Source: Prorocentrum cordatum (lineage: Eukaryota; Sar; Dinophyceae; Prorocentrales; Prorocentraceae). Taken from it: a stretch of DNA of 40,000 nucleotides. Under the pieces are notes generated by a model that worked only from the letters and a program-made list of their open reading frames with translations, searched no databases and was not told where the DNA came from. The stretch's first letter is position 1; each line of letters opens with the position of its first letter. Where the stretch lies: NCBI GenBank assembly GCA_963575745.1, contig CAUYUJ010016068.1, positions 15,001-55,000 on the forward strand, read 5' to 3'. The translations under genes and the position numbers were made by a program. Positions 16,659-25,582 of this stretch are shown piece after piece.

Positions 16659-16957
16659 CCATGCACCGACGCTTTTTCCGGCCCTGCACTTGAATCCGCA
16701 CAGGAATACTAGGGGAACAAAAGGTCACATAAACATAAAAACTCTGAGGTCCGCGCGGATTTCTCGGATCCGCGCTGGGGCCCCCCGGCGGCCCCTCCGG
16801 CGCCGCCCCTGGCGCGCTCCGCGCGCCAGGGAGGGGGGTCCTGCGCCGATCCGAGAAATCCACGCGGACATCCGAGTTTTTATGTTTATGCCACTTTTTG
16901 TTCCCCTACCCATGCACCGACGCTTTTTCCGGCCCTGCTCTGGAATTCGCACAGGAG
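16659..16957. mobile_element. Family V fold-back element V1 between 48-bp direct repeats
   Basis: The element is 16711-16908. Long inverted arms: AGGGGAACAAAAGG, CATAAACATAAAAACTC and CCGCGCGGATTTCTCGGATC at the left, mirrored at the right up to TTGTTCCCCT. The flanks 16659-16707 and 16910-16957 are direct repeats of about 48 bp with few differences, each starting CCATGCACCGACGC. The repeated segment is the left end of repeat W1, so V1 lies within W. Confidence 0.88.
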
Positions 16958-17121
16958 AACGGATCCTGGCGTATATACAGGATCCTGGTGTGTACATCTT
17001 TCGTTGCCCACCCCAGGGAAGCGGGGGAAGACGTATACACCACACCGCCCCAACGTGGTCCCCGACCCTCAGAAAGTCCTGGGGTTGAAAAACAGCCCAC
17101 CACTGGTAATGTATCTGATCC
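16910..17121 (+). repeat. Family W dispersed repeat, copy 1
   Basis: About 210 bp matched by 20838-21055. Shared blocks are CACCGACGC, GGATCCTGGTGT, GTATACACCACACC, GTCCCCGACCCT and CCACTGGTAATGTAT. No coding frame, function unknown. Confidence 0.85.
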
Positions 17122-17239
17122 AGCTTCCGACACTGCCGGAGGCCAGGAGAACCAGGGGTCGGGGCTCCGGGAGGTCTCTCCGGGGGGATCCTCCTGCCCA
17201 GCAGGCCATGCCCGCGCCACGGGCAAGAACACTCGGGGA

Positions 17240-17425
17240 CGCTCTGACCCGGGTCTTCAATGCAAGCCCGGGCCAGTCAGGCCTTGCAGGATCCTGCAAG
17301 ATCATGCAAGATCCTGCGCGCTGGCCCTGCCGGCTCGGGTCAGTGCACCCCTGGCTCTGCAGGATCCTGAAAGACCCAGCGCTCTGACTGACCCCTGTTT
17401 GCACTGAAACCCGTCCCTTGAGCCC
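17240..17425 (+). mobile_element. Family H repeat, copy 2
   Basis: CTGACCCGGGTCTTCAATGC opens it; GCAGGATCCTGCAAGATC units follow; CTGACTGACCCCTGTTTGCA closes it. Same order as 3740-3962. The stretch 17426-17678 after it holds a family C fragment (17455-17530, CCGTCGAAAAACCGACTCGG) and nothing else recognised. Confidence 0.78.
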
Positions 17426-17678
17426 CGAGGCACTGCGGTACTTCACTGTTCTGCTGTGTTCGGGCCGTCGAAAAACCGACTCGGGACGACAAGCGGGCCC
17501 CCGGGGGAAAGGGTCGGGACTGCCGGGGGGCCCCGTACTGTTAGGGGCTTGGCGACTCCTCCTGCCCTCAGCTCGCGCTGGAGCCGCTGGAGCGTCCACG
17601 AACTCTCCAGACGTGTACGCACACGGATCTGTCTGGACGTGCCTCAAACCACCTGGACCAGCATCTACGCGCGGAGAT

Positions 17679-18220
17679 AGGAGCGGCTAAGAGGGGGGTG
17701 TCCAAGAGGGGGGGGCGCAAATCATGACCGGCGGCATGCGCGCGGCCCAGCGGGGGGGCCAGGGACGTAATGAAATAAGACGAGGCGCCATGAAATCTGG
17801 GGAAATATCATGGCCCCCGCCATGATATCCACCCCCCCCTATTGGGCGCCCGAGTTATCCGGGGTAACTCGGGTCCGGGGTAACTCGGGTTTGGATTCCC
17901 GAAACAGGAACCCGAGTTATCCCTGACCCGAGTTACCCCTGATGATTCGGGGCTCTTGGACGCCCGAGTTATCCGGGGTAACTCGGGTCCGGGGTAACTC
18001 GGGTTTGGATTCCCGAGAAACGAACCCGAGTTATCCCTGACCCGAGTTACCCCTGATGATTCGGGGCTCTTGGACGCCCGATTCATCCGGGGTAACTCGG
18101 GTCCGGGGTAACTCGGGTTTGGATTCCCGAGAAACGAACCCGAGTTATCCCTGACCCGAGTTACCCCTGATGATTCGGGGCTCTGACCCTAGTCATCACC
18201 CCCCTCTTTCCCGCCCCCGA
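17679..18220. mobile_element. Family B element B3, split by a tandem array
   Basis: The left part (17679-17842) ends at the usual CCATGATATCCACCCCCCCC. The right terminus (GTCATCACCCCCCTC, then CCGCCCCCGA) appears only at 18192-18220. The 340 bp between are the 114-bp array, absent from copies B1 and B2, so the array was inserted into the element or expanded within it. Confidence 0.85.
17847..18188. repeat. 114-bp tandem repeat, three copies
   Basis: Units start at 17847, 17961 and 18075. Each holds two copies of GGGGTAACTCGGGT and, inverted, ACCCGAGTTATCCC and ACCCGAGTTACCCC around a GGATTCCCGA loop, so each unit folds into one hairpin. The period is 38 codons and the minus strand is open (LGNPNPSYPGPELPRIT in each unit), but a satellite explains it better. 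Confidence 0.93.
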
Positions 18221-18483
18221 TACTATCGCTATCGCTATCGCTATCGGCTCGATGTCCAGTTGGACGCAGCCGTCCGCGCGGCCGGGGCTACGCGCGCGCG
18301 CCCGAGGCGCGTGGGGGGGGGTCACCCCCCGACACATGCTCCCGCCGGAGGGGCGGCCCCCGATACACGCGTCCCCTCGGTCCTGGGACCGGCCTCGGAG
18401 CGTGGGCCCCCCCTGGCCGAGGCAGGAGGGCGTGCATGCGCCGATCCCGGGCCCCGGCTCGGCCTGGCCGGGACTGGCGTTAT

Positions 18484-18642
18484 AAGTCGGGCGCGTCCCC
18501 CCACAGGGGGATGCTCGACGAAAAATTCCAAAAATACTCGAACAATATTCCCAAATGGATGAAAAATGCAAAAAAAAAAAAATCACGTCATATTTTTTGA
18601 CTATTCTAGGATGTGCCTCCTGTGGAGGGGCGGGCCCGACTT
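18484..18642. mobile_element. Family X inverted-repeat element, copy 2
   Basis: AAGTCGGGCGCGTCCCCCC plus ACAGGGGGATG at the left mirrors GCCTCCTGTGGAGGGGCGG plus GCCCGACTT at the right. The stretch 18221-18483 before it is GC-rich without a gene, apart from CTATCG hexamers at 18223-18247. Confidence 0.85.
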
Positions 18643-18708
18643 CAGACTGGCGTGGGTGCGCAGCCGGCGCCCCCCGGCCCGGCCCCTGCGCGGCCGCTCC
18701 TCCCCACC

Positions 18709-18943
18709 GAGCCACGCGCCCGGCGCACGCACGGCCACGGAAAATCGCCACGACCGCGCCAAGAAGAGCCGCTGCCGCGCGGCCGCGGCGAGGCGCTCGT
18801 CGCCCGCGGCGCGAGGCGGCGCCCTCCCCTCGAGCCACGCGTCCAGCGCACGGCCACGGAAAATCGCCACGACCGCGCAAAGAAGAGCCGCTGCCGCGCG
18901 GCCGCGGCGAGGCGCTCGTCGCCCGCGGCGCGAGGCGGCGCCC
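18709..18943. repeat. Tandem duplication of about 120 bp
   Basis: Two near-identical units starting at 18709 and 18832, each with GAGCCACGCG, ACGGCCACGGAAAATCGCC and GCGGCGAGGCGCTCGTCGCC. A 4-bp indel makes the offset 119-123. Confidence 0.88.
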
Positions 18944-19308
18944 CGTTTAGATTGTCGGAACTAAATGTTCTAAACATGCTTTAAACATGTGTTAACATGT
19001 TTCGAACGTGCTTAACACATGTTGTAGACATCTGGAAGTTATTTGGCATCATGCTTCCTCTCCATGGATCGTCCTCCGCAAAAGTAGGTGCACAGTCAGC
19101 AGCAGTTGTTGAGGCACAGGGCCCCTGAGCTCCAATCGAGGGGGAACGACGGGGGGGGCCCGGCTTCAGGGGGGGAAACGCCGACCTGGAATCGGCGATG
19201 AGCCCCCGGTGACACAACCGCACGGGCCTGGGCGGGGTGGGCTATCGGGCCACTGTCGGCGATCCGTGGGCGATGATGGGGGGTCGATGCGACGCCCTGA
19301 GCCTATCC
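18944..19308. other. No gene; ACATGTT-type palindromic patch
   Basis: Positions 18962-19022 repeat AACATGYTTAA and ACATGTGTTAACATGT, which are self-complementary. The rest is unremarkable. Confidence 0.5.
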
Positions 19309-19442
19309 TCGGGGGGCGTCCAAGACGGGGGGGCGCCCAAGACGGGGGGGCGCAGCTCATGGCCCAGGGACGTATTGAGATTAGACGAGGTACCACCCCC
19401 GTTTTGGCCGCCCACGACATGCACCCCCTAAAGTTGCCCCCG
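19309..19442. mobile_element. Family B element, diverged copy B4
   Basis: Keeps CGTCCAAGACGGGGGGGCGC, CAGGGACGTATTGAGATTAG and a CCCCCGA end, but has lost the CATGATATC block. GTCCAAGACGGGG is repeated as CCCAAGACGGGG in tandem. Confidence 0.6.
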
Positions 19443-19818
19443 AAGGGTGGGCATCGAACGATTGCGCCGTCGACAGCGGGTCGGCGCCGCCGGCCACAGC
19501 AGCGAGGCTCTTGGCGAGTAGCTTGGTGATCATACTGCGGGGCAGCTGCTGCACTTGCGCTTGCGCTTGCGCTTGCGCCGGCCCCTTGACGGCCAACAGC
19601 GAGGGCGCAACGGCGTCCGCATTTCCTTCTGCACCCGACCTGGTGAACATCGAGTTCAGTGCTGTTTCTCGCGTTCGGAATCTACGACAACCCTTGCTGC
19701 GCAAAGCGCCCAGATAGCTGGTGACCGGCCCGGACACTCGACGCCGCGCTTGCCTCACAACGCAGCTCCCCAAAGGTATGCACCCCTTCCTTTGAGCAAG
19801 GACCGACCGTCACGGCAT
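19443..19818. other. No gene; short GCGCTT hexamer repeat
   Basis: (CTTGCG)n at 19553-19577. Otherwise no feature seen. Confidence 0.5.
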
Positions 19819-19998
19819 GCCTATCGGCCTACCGCGAAATTCTCTTAGAACCCCCAAATGTTCAAAACAAACGAACACAAATCTTCTTAGAACATAAGCC
19901 CGACGTGTCAACACGAAACCGTCTCACCCAAAAGCGTTCGAAGAACACTCCGTGCAACCCACAAGTAGTCCTTGGAACACTCTTCGGTGGGCCTATGC
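19819..19998. mobile_element. Family O inverted-repeat element, copy 2
   Basis: GCCTATCGGCCTACCG at the left against CGGTGGGCCTATGC at the right, plus TCTTAGAACC and GAAGCCC-type blocks shared with 13449-13625. Confidence 0.75.
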
Positions 19999-20096
19999 GC
20001 AAGCCACGACGCGCTTCGTCTCTGCCCGACACCTGGCGGCGCAGGGAAGGGTGGGCGGGGCAGGTGCCGGCCCGAGCAATCCGCAGGGACGTGTGA

Positions 20097-20413
20097 GGAG
20101 GAGGAGGAGAGGAGGAGGAGGGGGAGGGGGAGGAGAGGCAGGAGGAGGAGGAGGAGGAGGAGGAGAGGAGGAGGAGGAGGAGGAGGAGGAGGAGGAGGAA
20201 AAGGAGGAGGAGGAGGAGGAGGAAAAGGAGGAGGAGGAGGAGGAGGAGGAGGACGAGCCACCGATCTGAACTCCCGGCGGCTCGGATCGCTCGGATCGGA
20301 CCGCGCGTGCCTCCGAGGCCGGCCCGAAGTTCGACCGGACCGCCCGTCGTCGTCGTCGTCGTCGTCGTCGCCTCGTCGTCGTCCTCGTCGTCGTCGTCGT
20401 CGTCGTCGTCGTC

Positions 20414-20494
<81 letters not shown>

Positions 20495-20826
20495 CCGAGC
20501 CCCGGCGGCCGCCGGCCGCCACGGGCTGCCGCCGCTGGCCCGGGGGGGGGCGCGGCCCTGCCGCGCGGCTGCGGTGGGCCTGCGCGGGGCCCGCCTGAGC
20601 GCACCACCCCCCGAGCGACGGAGGGCCTCGGCCACGGAGAGCCTCGGCCACGGAGGGGCTCCGCCCCGACCTGGGCCTCAAGAGGAGGAGGAGGAGGAGG
20701 GGGAGGAGGAGGGGGAGGGGGAGGAGGAGGAGGAGGAGGAGGAGGAGGAGGAGGAGGAGGAGGAGGAGGAGGAAAGGAGGAGGAGGAGGAGGAAGGGAGG
20801 AGAAGGAGGAGGAGGAGGAGGAGAGG
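20097..20826. repeat. (GGA)n, (CGT)n and (GGA)n arrays
   Basis: GGA-rich purine tracts at 20097-20252 and 20681-20826 flank a (CGT)n array at 20341-20495. The two spacers are GC-rich with no gene. Long Asp, Arg, Ser or Glu homopolymer frames are by-products of the arrays. Confidence 0.93.
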
Positions 20827-20837
20827 AGGCGGCAAAC

Positions 20838-21055
20838 TCCATACACCGACGCTGTTTTCCGGCCCCGCACTGACATTCGCACAGGAAAGCGGATCCTGGT
20901 GTTTACGGGCTCCTGGTGTCTACATCTTGCGTCGCTTCCCCGGGAGAACGGGGAAACAAGTATACACCACACCACCCCGACGTCGTCCCCGACCCTAAAA
21001 AAATCCTGGGATTGAGAAACAGCTCGCCACTGGTAATGTATAGGTTCCGGTTTCC
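20838..21055 (+). repeat. Family W dispersed repeat, copy 2
   Basis: Starts CATACACCGACGCTGTTTTC and follows the order of 16910-17121 to CCACTGGTAATGTATAGG. Here the repeat is uninterrupted, which shows that V1 at 16711 split copy 1. Confidence 0.85.
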
Positions 21056-21056
21056 G

Positions 21057-21112
21057 ATCCTCCTCCTCCTCCTCCTCCTCCTCCTCCTCCTCCTCCTCCT
21101 CCTCCTCCTCCC
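21057..21112. repeat. (TCC)n tract
   Basis: Pure TCC array of about 18 units. Confidence 0.93.
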
Positions 21113-21189
21113 CCTGTGCTCCTCGGAGTACTGGTCTCGAGGTTCCTGGCGCTCTTAACGGGACGCACAGAGACGCAGTAGTACTGGAT

Positions 21190-21387
21190 CAGAAGAAAAG
21201 AAAAACGGCATAGACATAAACTTTTGGCGCTCCGCGCGGATTTCCTGGATGTGCGCTGGACCCCCTCCCTGGTGCGCAGAGCGCGCCAGGGGCGGCCGGA
21301 AGCGCCGCCAGGGGGCCCCAGCGCGGATCCAAGAAATCCGCGCGGAGCGCCAAAAGTTTATGTTTGAGGCGTTTGTTTTTTCTTCGA
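21190..21387. mobile_element. Family V fold-back element, copy 2
   Basis: CATAAACTTTTGGCGCTCCG plus CGCGGATTTC at the left mirrors GAAATCCGCGCGGAGCGCC plus AAAAGTTTATG at the right, giving a stem of about 40 bp or more. The flanks carry imperfect direct repeats (ACAGAGACGCAGTAGTAC and ACAGAGACGTACTAGTA). Confidence 0.88.
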
Positions 21388-21571
21388 ACAGAGACGTACT
21401 AGTAATACATGTCCTCTTTGGAGGCGCGCGTCCGACCCGAACCTATAGTACGACCATCGTGTAACATATCGCTTCCCGAGCGGTGTGGCCAGAAAGCGCC
21501 CGCCACGACGCATCTACTGCAAGATTTCTCGGTGCGCGCGTCGCCCCTGGGGGGGCGACGCACACATAGTA

Positions 21572-21862
21572 TTAGGATGACACCGGAGAACCCCCGCAGT
21601 GGATGGTTTGAAAATTAGTGACATGGATATTGAGATCAATTGTGAGATCGATGGAATCGATCATGAGGACGATTGCAATGCCAACCGTGACACCGATAGT
21701 GAAGTCGATTCGATGAGATCGATTGTGAGATCGACCGTGAGGTCGATTGTGAGATCGATTGTGAGATCGATAGTGAGATCGATAGTGGGATCGATGGCCG
21801 CCCACCGAAGGCGGCCTGGAACTTTCGCCAACTCCTTCAACTTCCGCTAGGACCTCTTCAAT
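21572..21862 (-). CDS. Candidate exon: acidic stretch, then RSH-type repeats
   Basis: On the minus strand the frame begins GIEEVLAEVEGVGESS, then RPPSVGGHRSHY. It continues through a 12-bp tandem repeat (21619-21795) that encodes RSHY/RSHN tetrapeptides, then to a stop at 21572. The first 20 residues look like real coding sequence; the repeat part could be simple sequence read in frame. It lies right after inverted-repeat element C1, across which the candidate coding sequence 22049-22123 would have to be joined. Function unknown. Confidence 0.28.
   Translation of the reverse strand: MEEVLAEVEGVGESSRPPSVGGHRSHYRSHYRSHNRSHNRPHGRSHNRSHRIDFTIGVTVGIAIVLMIDSIDLTIDLNIHVTNFQTIHCGGSPVSS
21619..21795. 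repeat. 12-bp tandem repeat GATTGTGAGATC
   Basis: About 14 units, sharp at the right (ATCGATTGTGAG) and decayed at the left. The period is a multiple of three, so the frame is kept on both strands (RSIV on the plus strand). Confidence 0.9.
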
Positions 21863-22048
21863 CCCAGACCCCCGACGTCGTGATTTTTTCACAACGTCGA
21901 CCCCCATGGTCTGGAACCTTTTCCCTGGGACCAGTTTTGCAGCCTGAGTCGTTTTTTGACGGTCCAGAGGCCCGGGAAGGGCCCCCGGAGGCCGAAACTA
22001 GCGAAAAACCTGCCGTCGAGATCTTTTCGCCACGCGAGGGGGTCTGGG
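21863..22048. mobile_element. Family C inverted-repeat element, copy 1
   Basis: CCCAGACCCCCGACGTCGTG plus ATTTTTTCAC at the left and CGAGGGGGTCTGGG at the right. The internal block GGGCCCCCGGAGGCCGAAA is shared with copy 2 (26626-26811) and with the fragments at 14632-14716 and 14893-15040. Confidence 0.85.
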
Positions 22049-22123
22049 GTGCAAGCACTGACTGGGGAACGTTGGGGGTGACGCCGACGCAGCGCTGCCC
22101 CCGCGTCTTGCCGGCGACCAGCA
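22049..22123 (-). CDS. Candidate exon continuing across element A4
   Basis: On the minus strand, VLVAGKTRGQRCVGV, then TPNVPQSVLA. Its first seven codons duplicate the last seven of the candidate exon at 22307-22395, because they are the 20-bp direct repeat flanking element A4. If A4 and one repeat copy are removed, the frame runs uninterrupted. The downstream edge abuts element C1. Unknown family. Confidence 0.38.
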
Positions 22124-22326
22124 TCGGGTCGGGCGAAAGGGGGGGATTGCAAAGGGGGGGGGTGAGAATCAGCTCACGTAGCTGATTTTTCCGGCGCATC
22201 CTGGCGCCGGAGGCGCCCATGTATCGAGGAATGGGCCCCGCGGCGGGGCCGAAACCAGCTGCATGCAGCAGATTTCGTAACCCCCCCTTTCCCTATCCCC
22301 CCCTTTCGTCTTGCCGGCGACCAGCA
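22104..22326. mobile_element. Family A element A4 with perfect 20-bp direct repeats
   Basis: The element is 22124-22306, with ends TCGGGTCGGGCGAAAGG and CCCCCCCTTTC. The direct repeat is at 22104-22123 and 22307-22326, with no mismatch. The core has CAGCTCACGTAGCTGA and CCAGCTGCATGCAGC. It interrupts a coding-like minus-strand frame that is restored on exact removal. Confidence 0.88.
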
Positions 22327-22395
22327 CTGCGCCGGCGCCAGCCGCAGGGGCCTGCGCCCGCCGGCCGACGCCGCAGAAAGCCCTGGGGCCATCGG
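22307..22395 (-). CDS. Candidate exon upstream of element A4
   Basis: On the minus strand, AFCGVGRRAQAPAAGAGA, then VLVAGKT. A plausible 3' splice site (GGCCCCAG followed by GGC) lies at about 22390-22397. Between this piece and the end of PPR exon D (22693) lies the (GGA)n-bearing element R2, as expected for an intron. It may therefore encode part of the C-terminal tail of the PPR protein; the frame across the gap was not established. Confidence 0.33.
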
Positions 22396-22417
22396 ATGCC
22401 GAGCGTGCACGGAGACG

Positions 22418-22619
22418 CTCCGTCGCGCTGCTGCTTCCACGGCGCGGATGAGCAGGAGGAGGACGAGGAGGAGGAGGAGGAGGAGGAGGAGGAGGAGGAG
22501 GAGGAGGAGGAGGAGGAGGAGCGAGGAGGAGGAGGAGGAGGAGGAGGAGGAGGAGAGGAGGAGTAGGGAGGAGGGGGAGGAGGAGGAGGAGGAGGCAGGG
22601 GGTAAAAGAGCGAGGAGGC
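22418..22619 (+). mobile_element. Family R element with (GGA)n core, copy 2
   Basis: Starts CTCCGTCGCGCTGCTGCTTC and CACGGCGCG, has a long GGA core (22455-22602), and ends GGCAGGGGGTAAAAGAG. Matches R1 at 14285-14392 in reverse orientation. Followed by the small palindrome CCCCCCAGAGTCTGGGGGG at 22652-22670. Confidence 0.78.
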
Positions 22620-22692
22620 ACGGTCGGACGACGAGGAACACCGTCGGAGCACCCCCCAGAGTCTGGGGGGCGCCTCAGAGTGTGCACAGCAC

Positions 22693-24337
22693 CTTTTGCA
22701 GCTGCTGCGAGGAGGTCCGAGGAGTGCTGGGCCGGAGCTCCGGCTGCCCCGCCCCGCAGCTCGCCGAGCAGCGACAGGGCCGCCCGCGGCCTCGCGGCGA
22801 GGAGCGCCAGGGCCCTGCGCGCCTGCCCCCCCCGCTCGCACGCGCGGATGCCGGACCGGTAGTTGACCTGGGTGGACTCCACCCTCGATTCCAGCAGCTC
22901 GCCGAGCAGAGCCAGGGCCAGCTGCCACTGCCCGGCCTGCTCGCACGCGTCGATCCCGAGGTTGAAGCTGAAGGCATCGGGGCAGAACTGCGCCTCCCCC
23001 ATTCCGCAGAGCAGCGACAGGGCCTGCTGCCACTGCGCTCCAGTCGCAAATGCAGCAATGACGCCATTGTAGCCGATATCGTCAGGCTCCAAATTGGCAT
23101 CGCACATCTCGCTGAACAAAGATATTGCCCGTTGCCACTGATCACCTTTGACGCACGCGCTGATCCCAGCGCGGTAGGTGAAAAAGTGGTGTTGCAACGT
23201 CACCTCCGTCATCTCGCTGAACAGTGCCAGCGCTCTCTCCCACTGCAAAGCTTTCTTGCACGCGCGGATGGCATCGTTGTGGCTGATCAAGTCGGGCTCC
23301 AACTTTACCTCACTAAGCTTTCTCAGCAAAAATAAAGCCTGCTCCCATTGCCCGCTATGAACGTTGGCGTGGATGCCTGCATTAAAGCTGCGGACATTTG
23401 ATTCCAGCTTCGCCTGCGACATGGCATTGAGTAGCGATAGAGCCTGCTGCCACTGACCACACATTCCACACGCGCTGATGCCAGCAGTGTAACTGATGAC
23501 GTCGGGCTCTAAATGCGCCTCCCGCATCTCGCTGTGCAGTGATAGGGCCCTCTGCCACTGCTCGCCTCTCTCGCACGCGCTGATACCAGCGTTGTAGCTC
23601 ACCACGTTGGGCTCTAGCTTCGCCTCCAACATCTCGCGCAGAAGCACCAAGGCCCGCTGCCATTGCCCGCCTTTCTCACATCCGCTGGTCCCAGCGTTGT
23701 AGGCGATGACGCAAGGCGTCAACCTCACCTTCCGCATCTCACGGAGCAGCGACAGGGCGAGCTGCCACTGTCCACCTTTCTCGCACGCGGTGATGCCAGC
23801 GCAGTAGCTGATGTCGTTTGGCGCCACATTCGTCTCCCACATCACGCTGAGCAGTGCCAGAGCCAGCTGCCACTGCTCGCCTTTCCCGCACGCGCTGATA
23901 CCCGCGTTGTAGCTGATGACGCCGGGCTCCACATTGGCCTCCCACATCTCGCTGAGCAGCGGAAGGGCCCGCTGCCACTGCTCACCCTGCTCGCACGCGC
24001 TGATGCCAGAGCTGTAGCTGAAGCTATCGGGCGCCAATCTCTCCTCCCGCATCTCGCAGAGCAGCGACAGGGAGCGCTGCCACTGCCCACCTTTCGCGCA
24101 CGCGCTGGTCACAGCGTTGTAGCTGATGATGTTGGGCTGCACCTGCGCCATCAGCATCTCGCGGAGCAATCGGAAAGCCCGCTCCCACTCTTCGCCTTGC
24201 CCGCACGCGCTGATTGCAGCACTATAGCTGACGACATCAGGCTCTAACCTCGCTCCCCGCATCTCGTCGAGCAGCCCTAGAGCCTGCTGCCACCGTTTGC
24301 CTTTTTCGCAGGCGCTGATACCCGCGTTGTAGCTGAC
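22693..24337 (-). CDS. PPR protein, exon D (about 14 full PPR units and one partial)
   Basis: The largest and clearest coding block in the window. Read right to left it encodes about 548 residues made of consecutive 35-residue pentatricopeptide units of the type DVISYNAGISACEKG then EQWQRALSLLSEM. PPR proteins form helical-hairpin solenoids that bind single-stranded RNA, mostly in plastids or mitochondria, where they act in RNA stability, editing or translation (family knowledge). Units 1 to 13 keep the SY/AY/SF, QW and AL..L..M signatures; unit 15 breaks off after about 30 residues into an Ala/Leu/Arg-rich tail. The start (24335-24337, GTC AGC TAC) follows TGGATGACTTCCA, a likely 3' splice region. 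The 3' end is set at AAAAG before GTGCTG, a possible donor; this is uncertain. No stop, frameshift or intron lies inside. No targeting peptide is in this exon. Confidence 0.86.
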
Positions 24338-24460
24338 TGGAAGTCATCCAGTAAAGCCAGAAGGGCAAGAGGGGGTGGGGGGAACTGCAACGGCAACGGG
24401 AAAAAAGGAAGGAGCGCGGAAGGAGCATCTCTTCTGTCAGAACCCCTGGAAAACGTGCGG
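24338..24460. other. Intron sequence upstream of PPR exon D
   Basis: On the minus strand it is pyrimidine-rich (CTTCCTTTTTTCCCGTTGCC and CCACCCCCTCTTGCCC). It ends at the PPR frame, as a polypyrimidine tract before a 3' splice site should. Confidence 0.5.
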
Positions 24461-24706
24461 TCAAGAGCTCTGCTTAGCGTGACGCGGCGGCGGCCCTGGC
24501 AACAAGCTATACCTTGCAAGCGGATAGCGCGCCGCTCCGCTTCGAAGGGCGGAAGGCTTCGAAACGCTCGGGACGCTGGCGCTTGGGAGAGGGGACATGG
24601 ATAGCGTGTGGCGCCGATGCGCTGTGGGCCAGAACCCGCGAAGCGACACGCTAAGCCACAATTCCCCATCGGAATCAAAATCGTCCGTGTGCCGCTGAAC
24701 GTTCCC
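24461..24706 (-). CDS. Candidate coding segment inside the PPR intron
   Basis: The minus-strand frame begins GNVQRHTDDFDSDGELWL, then SVSLRGFWPTAHRRHTL, and remains open to a TGA at 24461. The first 30 residues, with the acidic DDFDSDGE run, look like real coding sequence. A CCAG acceptor-like motif precedes it (24707-24710), after a purine-rich (GGA)n tract. It lies between PPR exons C and D, so it is either a separate or decayed exon, an alternative last exon, or chance. Function unknown. Confidence 0.3.
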   Translation of the reverse strand, partial: GNVQRHTDDFDSDGELWLSVSLRGFWPTAHRRHTLSMSPLPSASVPSVSKPSALRSGAARYPLARYSLLPGPPPRHAKQSS

Positions 24707-24737
24707 CTGGCTTCCGCTTTCGTCCTGCCCCTCTCCT

Positions 24738-24893
24738 TCTCCTCCTCCTTCTGCTCCTCCTCCTCCTCCTCCTCGTCCCCTCCTCGCTCCGCCTCTTCCC
24801 ACTGTTCCGTCTCCACCTCCGTCTCCTACCCCTGCTCCTCCTCCTCCTCCTCCTCCTCCTCCTGCTCCTGCTCCTGCTCCTGCTCCTTCTCTT
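24738..24893. repeat. (TCC)n/(TGC)n-rich tract
   Basis: TCC arrays with CTGCTCCTG variants at the right end. On the PPR sense strand this is GGA/CAGGAG. Confidence 0.88.
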
Positions 24894-25582
24894 GAACCTC
24901 GCACTCCCAGACGTTTCCCCAAAGCGAGTGGAGACTCGAAGTACGGGAGGAGGGACGAGGGAGGGAGGAGGATTGGAAAGGATGAAGGGAGGCGGGTGGA
25001 GAAGAAGGGGAAGGAGGAGTTGCACCCCCATCAGAACAAAAAAAACTGCGGGCCCCCCCTCGCGGCGCCTCGAAGCTGCCGACGCCGCCACGGCGGCGAC
25101 GCGCGGCGTCGCTCCGACCGCAAGCGGCGCCGCGACGATCGACGCGTCCCGGTGCGCCATGCTGCCGGGAGAGGCACATTGTAAAACTCGCCCCATGCGA
25201 CCCTCCTGACAAGGCGCCCCACTGGCCACTACCTCGTGGTCTCTCCATGGCGTCTCCAGCGGCCGTTCGGGACCATCCCGGCAGCCCCGGAACGCCCTCG
25301 GCGCGGCACGGCTGCTGACAAGCATCCCCGAGGCTGTTCAGCCGCCGAGAGCCGACGAGAACGCCCGAAAACCTCCAGCCGCGAGCACCGAACCCGAAGC
25401 TCCCCCGCCCGCGCTCGCCGCCAAACATAGGCCAGAGCGGGCCCCCGTGGACGTCGAACCAACGGAGTGCGGGGGCACTGCGGCGGGGGACGGCGGGAGC
25501 ATAGGCCAGGCGGCGGCGGGGAGTCTCTGCACCGAGCGGAGGCTGCTCTCCAGGCCTGTCTGCGCCCGATGCTCGCCTCGCC
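24894..25582. other. GC-rich intron stretch without a recognised feature
   Basis: Long open frames on both strands reflect composition only. AGACGTTTCCCC and purine-rich GGAGGG patches are visible; no element end was recognised. Confidence 0.45.

Noticed and set aside
17808-18086. 38-residue protein repeat on the minus strand
   Set aside because: The 114-bp unit is a perfect hairpin satellite inside a mobile element; no flanking coding sequence supports a protein.
19908-20975. A 355-codon minus-strand open frame
   Set aside because: Made of (TCC)n, (CGT)n and family W and O sequence; homopolymer Pro, Arg, Leu and Asp runs only.
22169-22690. Continuation of the PPR frame as coding sequence to the stop at 22169
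   Set aside because: It runs through the (GGA)n core of R2 and all of element A4, both repeats found elsewhere, so it is more likely intron plus separate exons.
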